Shown one piece after another: positions 54,801 to 64,000 of a stretch of 64,000 nt of DNA (position 1 is its first letter; the number at the start of each line of letters is the position of its first letter). Source of the stretch: Lineus longissimus (Eukaryota > Nemertea > Pilidiophora > Heteronemertea > Lineidae); contig NC_088325.1 in assembly GCF_910592395.1 (NCBI RefSeq), forward strand, positions 8,188,109-8,252,108. The letters are read 5' to 3'. The notes below the pieces were generated by a model, which ran no database searches, was not told the origin of the DNA, and was given only the letters and a program-made list of their open reading frames with translations. A program made the translations under genes and the position numbers.

Positions 54801-57800
54801 TCAGTTCTAAGTTCAGAAATAACATAGACAATTTAGAAAGGGAGATGTAGTGTAATCCCTATTGCCCCTTTAAGAGTCACTACAGTATGGTGCTGCCACC
54901 TTCATGTCAACGGGTTAACAGTGTAATTGCTTCTTTTATCAAACTTGCATTGTTTACATCTGTCTTATTCAAGTGAACAATACCCCCAATCCAGCAAAGG
55001 ACAATACTTCCACATAATAGTCTGGTAAAACATACATCACAAGCTACAATATAAGATGTTATATGATTGGCTCACTAAGGCAAAGGAGGCGTGGCTCGGG
55101 AAAAACATATTTATGGTACAATAAATTAATCAAAATTAATCAAAGAATATGATCTTTTATAAACATTGGAAGGAAATTTATGGTACAATAAATTAATCAA
55201 AATTAATCAAAGAATGATCTTTTATAAACATTGGAAGGAAGTAGGGATAAATTGTATTTCAGATTTACTAAGACCAGACAAAACAGTGATACCTTTTGAA
55301 TCACTGGGACTAAAAGCAACCGAATGGTTCAAATGGAGAGGGTAAATGGATGTTATTATAAATAAGATTTGGGGCTATAATTGATAACTGATAACAATAA
55401 TGTAAGATCTACGCAGAAACCGTAGAAGTCTAAGAGACAATCATGCCCAACGCTATAAATCAGCCTCAAGTGACTGATGCCTAACTGTAATCAGCTACAG
55501 GTGACCGATTAATACATCAGGAGATCAACCGGACTGGTGAAACCAGTAGATCGCTTGGATTTATAAACTGCGAAGGCATCTTCAAGCCTTAGACACTATA
55601 TTTCCATCAACCAAATTTCAGGTTGCGCAGCGTTATGTAACCTCTATGACGCATGTCCAGGTTATGTCCTAAATTTAGTATTTCTGGTTTAAACTAAAAG
55701 TATGGACTTTCATGTCTAAGATAAGTCAGACTTTTCTTTTCAACCTGTTTCAAGCCACATCAAAGTGCACGAACGTTCAGTTCTAAGTTCAGAAATAACA
55801 TAGACAATTTAGAAAGGGAGATGTAGTGTAATCCCTGTTGCCCCTTTAAGAGTCACTACAGTATGGTGCTGCCACCTTCATGTCAATGGGTTAACAGTGT
55901 AATTGCCTCTTTTATCAAACTTGCATTGTTTACATCTGTCTTATTCAAGTGAACCGTACCCCCAATCCAGCAAAGGACAATACTTCCACATAATAGTCTG
56001 GTAAAACATACATCACAAGCTACAATATAAGATGTTATATGATTGGCTCACTAAGGCAAAGGAGGCGGCGCCTGCAAGAACGTGGCTCGGGAAAAACATA
56101 TTTATGGCACAATAAATTAATCAAAATTAATCAAAGAATGATCTTTTATAAACATTGGAAGGAAATTTAAATTTATGGTACAATAAATTAATCAAAATTA
56201 ATCCAAGAATGATCTTTTATAAACATTGGAAGGAAGTAGGGATAAATTATATTTCAGATTTACTAAGACCAGACAAAACAGTGATACCTTTTGAATCACT
56301 CGGAGTAAAAGCAACCGAATGGTTCAAATGGAGAGGGTTAATGGATGTTATTATAAATAAGATTTGGGGTTATAATTTTAACACTGATAACAATAATGTA
56401 AGATCTACGCAGAAACCGTAGAAGTCTAAGAGACAATCATGCCCAACGCTATAAATCAGCCTCAAGTGACTGATGCCTAACTGTGATCAGCTACAGGTGA
56501 CCGATTAATACATCAGGAGATCAACCGGACTGGTGAAACCAGTAGATCGCTTGGATTTATAAACTGCGAAGGCATCTTCAAGCCTTAGACACTATATTTC
56601 CATCAACCAAATTTCAGGTTGCGCAGCGTTATGTAACCTCTATGACCTATGTCCAGGTTATGTCCTAAATTTAGTATTTCTGGTTTAAACTAAAAGTATG
56701 GACTTTCATGTCTAAGATAAGTCAGACTTTTCTTTTCAACTTGTTTCAAGCCACATCAAAGTGCACGAACATTCAGTTCTAAGTTCAGAAATAACAGACA
56801 ATTTAGAAAGGGAGATGTAGTGTAATCCCTATTGCCCCTTTAAGAGTCACTACAGTATGGTGCTGCCACCTTCATGTCAACGGGTTAACAGTGTAATTGC
56901 TTCTTTTATCAAACTTGCATTGTTTACATCTGTCTTATTCAAGTGAACAATACCCCCAATCCAGCAAAGGACAATACTTCCACATAATAGTCTGGTAAAA
57001 CATACATCACAAGCTACAATATAAGATGCTATATGATTGGCTCACTAAGGCAAAGGAGGCGTGGCTCGGGAAAAACATATTTATGGTACAATAAATTAAT
57101 CAAAATTAATCAAAGAATATGATCTTTTATAAACATTGGAAGGAAATTTATGGTACAATAAATTAATCAAAATTAATCAAAGAATGATCTTTTATAAACA
57201 TTGGAAGGAAGTAGGGATAAATTGTATTTCAGATTTACTAAGACCAGACAAAACAGTGATACCTTTTGAATCACTGGGACTAAAAGCAACCGAATGGTTC
57301 AAATGGAGATGGTAAATGGATGTTATTATAAATAAGATTTGGGGTTATAATTGATAACTGATAACAATAATGTAAGATCTACGCAGAAACCGTAGAAGTC
57401 TAAGAGACAATCATGCCCAACGGTATAAATCAGCCTCAAGTGACTGATGCCTAACTGTAATCAGCTACAGGTGACCAATTGAGACATTAGGAGATCAACC
57501 GGACTGGTGAAACCAGTAGATCGCTTGGATTTATAAACTGCGAAGGCATATAAAGCCTTAGACGCTATATTTCCATCAACCAAATTTCAGGTTGCGCAGT
57601 GTTATGTAACCTCTATGACGCATGTCCAGGTTATGTCCTAAATTTAGTATTTCTGGTTTAAACTAAAAGTATGGACTTTCATGTATCATGCTCAGATGTC
57701 TAAGATAAGTCAGACTTTTCTTTTCAAAGTGTTTCAAGCCACATCAAAGTGCACGAACGTTCAGTTCCAAGTTCAGAAATAACATAGACTATTTAGAAAG

Positions 57801-58004
57801 GGAGATGTAGTGTAATCCCTATTCCCCAAAGGACAATACTTCCACATAATAGTCTGGTAAAACATACATCACATGCTACAATATAAGATGTTATATGATT
57901 GGCTCACTAAGGGAAAGGAGGCGGCGCTTGCAAGTATGTGGCTCGGGAAAAACATATTTGTGGTACAATAAATTAATCAAAATTAATCAAAGAATGATCT
58001 TTTA
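51898..58004 (+). repeat. Satellite block 9: 1972-bp higher-order repeat
   Basis: Six monomers alternate between type A and type B. Type A has the frame at 52211, 54183 and 56155 with an extra aaattt and tcactcgg. Type B has lost the ggcgcctgcaagaac segment, reads agaatatgatc, and has gggtaaatgg, which breaks the frame, and ttgataactgat. A-to-A spacing is exactly 1972 bp twice. The B phrase aagaatatga recurs at 53171 and 55143, also 1972 apart, then at 57113, two bases short because of a small deletion. The last partial monomer has lost about 155 bp near 57828. The block ends at gatctttta where the Helitron begins. Confidence 0.95.
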
Positions 58005-58734
58005 TCTATACTATTAAAGCAACAGACTGGCACTCACAGCTGGTGACTGCCGGAATCTATGATCCTCAAACCTGTGCCCATATGTAGCTCATGGTCCAGT
58101 GTGCTGTACCTCCCTCTGTCGATCGAAAAAAATTCTGATAAAGATGCTTTTGATGGAGAAATGACCTTCGGCTTTCAGTTTTGGTTCATTCCGAGTACTT
58201 CCGATGTTTGCCGATCGATCAGCAGCGTACAGCCACAATTCTTTTTTTTTTTGGTTCAGGCTGTGTGCGAGACCACTTCCATTCCCGCCGTTTTGCCCCA
58301 TTTCCAGCCTCGGCCACGACCGCTAACGGCGGCAGCAAAGATTTATGTCCGCATACTGTACGAAAGGTCATAATAAAGGTTATAAGGTTATAAACGTAGT
58401 AATTTACTGATTCGTCATCTGACAGGAGAAGTAGACTCGGCGTCTTCGCAATGACAATCGGCGTCTCTGCTTCCGCCCGGCTGCTGCGGAAATGGTCAAC
58501 ACAGATTACAAAAAAAAGTATCGGCAAAAGATTTTCAGCGCGGCCTGTTCACAATTGGCGTGTTGTTTTCACGATTTCCACTGAGATTTTTACAGCGCAG
58601 GTGAATATATATGCTTCAACAACACAGGCACTTTCTGCTTATATTATTGCCAGTTACAAGGAAGCATTTCAAAGCACAAAACAAAGAGCTACAAAGCCGA
58701 TACGGCCTACAACATGTACAAATTTTGTCCGGTA

Positions 58735-58895
58735 ATAAGAAGTACGTCCCCATTTCCGGACATCCATTTCGACCCGGCTCTACTTCTACACCACCAACGG
58801 TGTACACTCCATGTAATTATGCCTTTCCATGTTTCACCAACAGCAACACTCATAATTACGGCAGCTAGGCCCATATTCTCTCTGGAAATTTTTTT
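58735..58895. repeat. Helitron internal repeat, copy 1
   Basis: Carries cgtccccatttccggacatc, cccggctctacttct and ccaacggtgtacactccatg. Two more copies follow at 60345-60505 and 60592-60750. A short piece (cgtccccaaattac) recurs at 63955. Confidence 0.8.
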
Positions 58896-58910
58896 TTTTT
58901 TTGAAACAGG

Positions 58911-60330
58911 CCTACATGCAAGATTCTTGAACACATCATACATAGTACAATAATGGGTCACATGGAGTGCAATAACATCCTACACGACAGCCAGCACGGT
59001 TTCAGGAAGCGTAGATCCTGCGAATCGCAATTGATCATAATAATCCACGAGATCGCGAAGAGGATGACAAAATCAGCCCAAGTGGATATCATCCTTCTGG
59101 ATTTCGCCAAGGCCTTTGATAAAGTCCCGCACCGTCGGCTTCTCAACAAGCATCATAGGTAATACTCTCCTCTGGATCAAGTCTTTCCTCAACAACAGAT
59201 CTCAGTGTGTAGTAGTCGACGGCCAGCAATCAAGCCAAGGAGCAGTTACCTCCGGAGTCCCCCAGGGAACGGTTCTCGGGCCTCTACTCCTCCTCGCCTT
59301 CATCAACGACCTGCCAGACAACATCACATCCTCAGAAGCAAGACTATTCGCAGATGACTGCTTGATGTTCACGCTGATAAAGACCTTGGCTGATGCAGAG
59401 GCATTACAAAAAGACCTGACCGAATTGGAACTATGGGAGCAGAAATGGCAGATGGCCTTTAATCCAACTAAGTGCTCTGTCATCCGCATCCGTACCAACA
59501 AGCGCCAGAAGGTAATTAACTTCCCCTACAAACTACACGGCCACATCCTTGACGAAGAAGAACACAGCAAGTATCTGGGGGTCACGATCAGCAACGACCT
59601 CACCTGGACTACACATGTTAACACAGTGGTAGCCAAGGGTCACCGGACACTAGGCTTTCTAAGAAGGAACTTCTGGAAATGCAACACCCACTTCAAAACA
59701 TCAATGTACACAACACTCCTGAGGCCAACACTTGAATACGCAGCCCCAGTATGGGACCCAAACCTCCAAAAAGACATTGCGGCAGTCGAAAAGATCAGCG
59801 TAGTGCAGCCCGTTTTGTAACTAATACATCGCCAAAGAACACCCGGCACAGTAACTACCATCCTAAAGGACCTAAACTGGAACTCCCTAGAACAAAGAAG
59901 AAAACAAGCATCCTTGATAGCCCTCTTTAGAATTACCAACAACCTAGTAGACATCTCCCCATCATACCTGAATACAGGCGACACAAGAACAAGAGGGACG
60001 AACAAATTTTTCCAAGAGCGATGTGACACCTGCCAAGAGCGCCAATCCTTCTTCCACCGAACCAGCCCTATGTGGAATCGTCTCCCAGAAGACATGAGGA
60101 CGCTGGATAACTTTGAGGCCTTCAAGTCCCAGCTATCCGCCTTTCCGAGACTTTAGAGAATTCAGATGATTGTACATAGTTTTTAAACCGCACCGACTAG
60201 ACGTTTTATTGCTCCGCATGCACACAGCACCATATGATCAATTACGTCCCGAAAGGAACCTGATCATTATAAGGATGAAGATGAAGATGAAGATGAAGAT
60301 GAAGATGAAGATGAAGATGAAGATGAAGAA
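58911..60330 (+). pseudogene. 5'-truncated Jockey/CR1-like LINE, RT part
   Basis: The sequence starts inside the reverse transcriptase: KILEHIIHSTIMGHME, then LHDSQHGFRKRRSCESQL and DIILLDFAKAFDKVPHRRLL. A frameshift near 59157 precedes SFLNNRSQCVVVDG, GVPQGTVLGPLLLLAFINDL and RLFADDCLMF (the FADD catalytic box), then KYLGVTISNDLTWTTH and RPTLEYAAPVWDP. The stop at 59818 is followed by the rest of the C-terminus in other frames, ending FFHRTSPMWNRLPEDM. The 3' end is a (GATGAA)n tail at 60274-60330. It lies between copies 1 and 2 of the Helitron internal repeat, so it probably inserted into the Helitron. It is inactive. Confidence 0.88.
60274..60330. repeat. (GATGAA)n LINE tail
   Basis: Nine to ten consecutive gatgaa units end the LINE at its 3' side. 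Short tandem tails of this kind are usual for LINEs of this group. Confidence 0.9.
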
Positions 60331-60344
60331 ATATTAGAAAGCAG

Positions 60345-60505
60345 CCTACGTCCCAAATTACCGGACATCCATTTCGACCCGGCTCTACTTCGACGCCACC
60401 AACGGTGTACGCTCCATGTAATTACCGTATGACTTTCCATGTTTCGGCAACAACAGCAACAATCGTAATTACGGCAGCCAGGCCAATATTTTGTCTGGGA
60501 AATAG
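60345..60505. repeat. Helitron internal repeat, copy 2
   Basis: Reads cgtcccaaattaccggacat, cccggctctacttcg and ccaacggtgtacgctccatg. It resembles copy 1 with point changes. Confidence 0.8.
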
Positions 60506-60591
60506 GCCTACTACAAAGCCAATACGGCCTACAAAGCCGATACGGCCTACAAATCCTACTACATAACAATTACTTCGTCAGCTAATAGAAC

Positions 60592-60750
60592 GCACGTCCC
60601 CATTATTTCCGGACATCCACTTCCACTCGGCTCTACTTCTACTCCACCAACGGTGTACACTCCATGTCATTATGCCTTTCCATGTTTGAACAACAGCAAC
60701 AATCATAATTACGTCAGCTGCCAACATTCTGTCTGGCAAACAGGCCTCAG
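60592..60750. repeat. Helitron internal repeat, copy 3
   Basis: Reads cgtccccattatttccggac, ctcggctctacttctactcc and ccaacggtgtacactccatg, followed by tcataattacgtcagc. Confidence 0.8.
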
Positions 60751-60762
60751 TTATTAAATGTT

Positions 60763-61795
60763 CACTCATCATCATCCACATGTTCAAATGATGGGGGGGG
60801 GGTCTGTCCTGTCTTAAAAAGAATTGTGAAGACAATCCACGACGATGCACATCTTTCGCATCGTGCACATCACTATTTCACTAACATATCCATATTTATT
60901 TTCCAGCACATACCATCCTACAACTACCTTACTCGACCATACTCATCAACAGAACAGTAAACAGTCAACCAAAATTAGGTAAGCAAAATTTAACACCAGA
61001 CAATGCACTTGCGGTCTCTGAGCCTGCTCTACAGATACTCATAAAATAGTTTCCCTTGCCGGTAGGCCACAACTATGGCAAAAGGTTGCACTCCACACAC
61101 ACTCTTCCTTTACACGGAGCGCATGCAAAAACATTGTAAATGACACCCCCTGAAGTGTTCTTTCACACCATAAATCAATCGCAACTCACCCCAACAAGCC
61201 TAAATTGACACCTGAGGTGAAACTAATTTTCTCCAGCAAATGTACTTCATTTCTTCACTCATCATCATCCCCATGTTCAAATGATGGGGGGGGGTCTGTC
61301 CTGCCCTAAAACGAATTGTGAAGACAATCCACGACGATGCACATCATTCGCATCGTACACATCACTATTTCACTAACATATCCATATTTATTTTCCAGAA
61401 CTTACCATATCCTACAACTACCTCACTCGACCATACTCATCAACAGAACAGTAAACAGTCATCCAAAATTAGGTGAGCAAAATTTAACTCCACACAATGT
61501 ACTTGCTGCGGTCTCTGAGCCTGCTCTACAGATACTCGTACAAAAGTTTCCGTTGCCGGTAGGCCACAACTATGGCAAAAGGTTGCACTCCACACACACT
61601 GTTCCTTTACACGGAGCGCATGCAAAAACATTGTGCCAAAAATAGCCAAAACAAAAATTATTTCAGAGGTAAATGACTCCCCCTGAAGTGTTCTTTCACA
61701 CCATAAATCAATCGCAACTCACCCCAAGTGGCCTAAATTGACACCTGCAGTGAAACTAATTTCCTCTAGCAAATGTACTTCATTTCTACCTGCAA
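60763..61795. repeat. ~494-bp tandem duplication with exon-like modules
   Basis: Two copies begin cactcatcatcatcc (about 60764 and 61256) and both end near cagcaaatgtacttcatttct. Each holds an acceptor (tttattttccag), about 74 bases of A/C-rich sequence and a donor (TTAG/GTAAGC at about 60979, TTAG/GTGAGC at about 61473). A related exon-like piece lies at about 61981-62040 (ttccag ... TTTTAAG/GTGAGC). The downstream parts (ctgagcctgctctacagata) are nearly identical. Copy 2 has the longer open frame (61337-61645), without recognised motifs. Confidence 0.75.
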
Positions 61796-62166
61796 AAACG
61801 ACACGAAGTCTGCCCAAACTAAGGCTGAAAAGAACCACAAATTAGGTTTTGAAATATAGAGGGTGTAGCAAGATCACAGCAATCGAAAGGCCTGCTAGCG
61901 TGCCAAACCTCTGCCTCCAGCATTCCTCTCTGTTCCATACCTTCATACGAACTAAATATTCTTTCCATTCTTTTTCCAGCACACACCATTTTCAAGAACG
62001 TCCAGACCTACAACACATTCCTTTCACAAGCACTTTTAAGGTGAGCACACTATCTAAACTGTTTCACCACATCACCCTTCATAAAACCTTCAACAACTAC
62101 AACCATTAATCGGCCAAAAACATCCCAACCACAATTGAAAACATCATCCCCCCCAAAAAACATCAC

Positions 62167-62294
62167 TCACCCTTTGTAACCATAATCACGTACATTACTC
62201 ACCCTTTGTAACCATCATCATGTACATTACTCACCCTTTGTAACCATAATCATGTACATTACTCACCCTCTGTAACCATAATCATGTCAGATTT
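62167..62294. repeat. 32-bp minisatellite, four units
   Basis: Units start tcaccctttgtaaccat at 62167, 62199, 62231 and 62263, exactly 32 bp apart, and contain catgtacattac. Confidence 0.9.
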
Positions 62295-62352
62295 GTTCAA
62301 TTATTGCATCTCACAATTCTCACACTTTACCTTCCAGATGACTGCACCATAA

Positions 62353-63015
62353 ATCCCTCCGCACACAATTGCGGCAAACTTAGAAGACGACGTCAAAGCC
62401 CTCAAAACCCAATTACAGAAAGACCTCGCCCTCTTGCAGGTAAACCTCTTAGAAGGCGATATTGTCAATGCCAAGAACGATATCCCACAGATACGAAAAG
62501 ACACCAACAAAAAAGTCAAAAGGTTGTACTCCACACTTGGCAAAGTCCAAGTTTGCAAGAGGGAATTGATCTTCCAAGACAAAGCCAGGCAAAAGGCACT
62601 GCAGAGAAGAGAATCCTCAAGCCCCTCCTGCAAAACCCCTCTCCGCTACCTCTCGCCACCACCAATGTCACCTGCAAAATATTCACCACAACAACCATCC
62701 CCTTATAAGCAAGCACCAATGACACCATCGCCAACTTCGTTCAGGCCTGTCACACGCCATCTAAACGCTCCTCGCCCCAAAATACCAAAACTCAGCTTAG
62801 AACTCTTCCAAGACGACGACATGGACGACGCCACCCTATCCGAAGCCACTGAGCCTGAAGGACCGGCAAACAAAGTTGCCACCCCTACCCTAACCAAAGC
62901 CACTGACCCTGAAGTACCACCAAACAAAGTTGCCGCTGACGCAAAGAGGCCACCACTACCACAGTTGCCACCACCACCACTTCCAGTCACAACAAAGAAA
63001 CCACTCAACCTATAG
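62353..63015 (+). CDS. Coiled-coil and proline-rich ORF, possible captured exon
   Basis: The frame is open from just after a TAA (62350-62352) to a TAG at 63013-63015. The first 80 residues are helical and charged (NLEDDVKALKTQLQKDLALL, VNAKNDIPQIRKDTNKKVKR), a probable coiled coil. Then comes a Pro/Ser region (YLSPPPMSPAKYSPQQPSP), two repeats around EATEPEGPANKVATPT and KATDPEVPPNKVAA, and PPLPQLPPPPLPVTTKKP. AATAAA follows near 63043. There is no early ATG. Acceptor-like sites exist at 62338 (accttccag) and 62439 (ctcttgcag), so the frame may be a last exon that begins at one of these. No family was recognised. Its place inside a Helitron suggests capture, which is inference. Confidence 0.5.
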   Translation: MPPHTIAANLEDDVKALKTQLQKDLALLQVNLLEGDIVNAKNDIPQIRKDTNKKVKRLYSTLGKVQVCKRELIFQDKARQKALQRRESSSPSCKTPLRYLSPPPMSPAKYSPQQPSPYKQAPMTPSPTSFRPVTRHLNAPRPKIPKLSLELFQDDDMDDATLSEATEPEGPANKVATPTLTKATDPEVPPNKVAADAKRPPLPQLPPPPLPVTTKKPLNL

Positions 63016-63327
63016 TGACAGAGGAACCACCCAAGAAAATGCAATAAACATGACGTCACACTTGAACTTTAACTCAAGTCACACTCCTCAACTCATACTG
63101 CTGAATTCCCAAACTCTACATTATTTCATACTGCTGACTTACGGCAATAGGCAGCATCAGCTGACATGCTCAAGACTTATGCTGCTTATTCTGCTGACAT
63201 CCAAAGTTACTGCTGAATTCTCAAACCACACCATTATGTACAATCAAAGTTAAATAAATTTTATTTTCCAGAAATAAAGTCTTCTTTCCTTCACTCGCGC
63301 ACATCACATCAGGCACAAGCACCAACC

Positions 63328-63835
63328 ATGCCATTGCCTGCTGGCCAAAAAAGGAAAAGCATCGAAACCCAAAGAAGATTAAAACGTCAAAGAGCTACAC
63401 AAGCCAATCGAACTCAACACCTCGCTCTTGGTAACATTGATGACTATAATGTCCAATGTGGCCGCCATCTACCTACACCCCATGACCTCGGCACAATGTC
63501 CAACAAGTGCACAATGTCCAACAAGTGCTCTCATGTGGAAAAACGAAACCCATTCTGGCAAATTAGGGCAAAACGCAAAGTTTTCTCTCTGCTGCAATCA
63601 AGGTCAAATTTCCCTTCCACAAATCAATGACCCACCAAATTAACTCCAAGCACTTCTCACCTCTAACACTAATGAAGCAAAACAATTTCGTACAAATATA
63701 CGTGCTTACAACTCCAGTCTTGCATTTACATCGCCCGGTGTACATGAGGAAAAACTCCCAAACAGAGGACCATACACTTTCCGTATTCAAGGCAACATGT
63801 ACCATCGCATCGGCCATCTTCTACCAGAAGACTGA
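63328..63835 (+). pseudogene. Helitron Rep/helicase protein, N-terminal region
   Basis: This is the start of the rolling-circle replication protein of Helitrons. MPLPAGQKRKSIETQRRLKR begins at 63328. A one-frame jump near 63530, beside an 18-bp duplication (acaatgtccaacaagtgc twice), leads to LMWKNETHSGKL and FSLCCNQGQISLPQINDPPN. A TAA at 63641-63643 is followed in the same frame by LQALLTSNTNEAKQFRTNIR, AYNSSLAFTSPGV and GPYTFRIQGNMYHRIGHLLP, with a TGA at 63833. FRxNIRxYNxxLAFTS and GPYTFRIQGxxYHRIG are hallmarks of the Helitron-like N-terminal domain. The HUH nuclease and helicase would follow outside or further right. This copy is broken by one shift and two stops. Confidence 0.85.
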
Positions 63836-64000
63836 GAAGAATAAAATATGCTTATGGATCATCATGGCCTTATAAGTTCCACTACATGTAGTATCCTGCA
63901 GAGTGTGCCATGTGCTCACAGTTGTAGCTGACGACAAATTAGTTTAAAAATCCGCGTCCCCAAATTACTAATATAGGGAGCCAAACATATACATATGCAC
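63836..64000. other. Helitron interior at the window edge
   Basis: No clear coding continuation after the Rep fragment. ccgcgtccccaaattac at about 63952-63968 repeats part of the internal repeat seen at 60345. The element continues beyond the window. Confidence 0.4.

Larger units (their letters stand above)
58005..64000 (+). mobile_element. Helitron, 5' end and internal part (runs off the window)
   Basis: The element begins TCTATACTATTAAAGC directly after the A of satellite gatctttta. Animal Helitrons insert between A and T and often start this way. The Helitron Rep N-terminal region is recognisable at 63328-63835 in the same direction. The 3' end (hairpin plus CTRR) would lie beyond 64000. 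The 5.3 kb between the end and the Rep gene hold a LINE fragment, diverged repeats and exon-like pieces. Confidence 0.75.

Overview
The window is metazoan nuclear DNA, most likely from a marine invertebrate. Evidence: spliced genes with GT-AG introns, LINE-type reverse transcriptases, piggyBac, PIF/Harbinger and Helitron genes, THAP and MADF domains, and long A+T-rich satellite DNA. The species cannot be told from the sequence. No bacterial operon, CRISPR array, rRNA or tRNA gene was recognised.

The scaffold of the window is one satellite family with a monomer of about 0.99-1.0 kb. Most monomers carry an 81-90 codon reading frame that resembles the C-terminal end of an L1/Tx1-type LINE ORF2. 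Satellite blocks lie at 660-1598, 4961-5254, 7061-9450, 13692-14222, 18585-19354, 22887-25590, 28926-32929, 35970-40030 and 51898-58004. The last block is a higher-order repeat in which the two-monomer period is 1972 bp and is repeated three times.

Between the blocks lie foreign pieces, many with exact boundaries: a 3.36 kb element of unknown class (1599-4960); a 1.45 kb palindrome with 3-bp TTA target duplications (5255-6708); a piggyBac element in a TTAA site (9451-13691) with a truncated LINE inside it; a full-length LINE with endonuclease, reverse transcriptase and RNase H on the minus strand (14223-18584, 11-bp target duplication); a decayed Harbinger element (about 20.6-22.9 kb) next to ATTCGCC-rich arrays; an island with a four-exon THAP-domain gene (25.6-28.9 kb); a second Harbinger element with exact TTA duplications and two antisense genes whose exons lie in each other's introns (32930-35969); and an 11.9 kb non-satellite block (40031-51897).

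The most unusual item is in that last block: a minus-strand gene (48732-40838) that appears to join a zinc-finger exon, a helix-turn-helix and DDE-type transposase, a 75-bp coding repeat and a ubiquitin-specific-protease (USP/C19) domain. It is broken by stops and frameshifts. Its single intron holds a separate 3.2 kb element flanked by TTAA (44612-47809).

From 58005 to the right edge the sequence is the 5' part of a Helitron. It begins TCTATACTATTAAAG after a host A, and the start of its Rep/helicase-type protein is visible at 63328-63835. Between these lie a LINE fragment, repeats and exon-like modules with splice signals, consistent with captured sequence.

Most protein-coding content is therefore transposon genes in different states of decay. 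The best preserved are the piggyBac transposase and the MADF gene of the second Harbinger. Apparent host-like genes are the THAP gene (26643-28621) and a cysteine-rich terminal exon (50372-50635).
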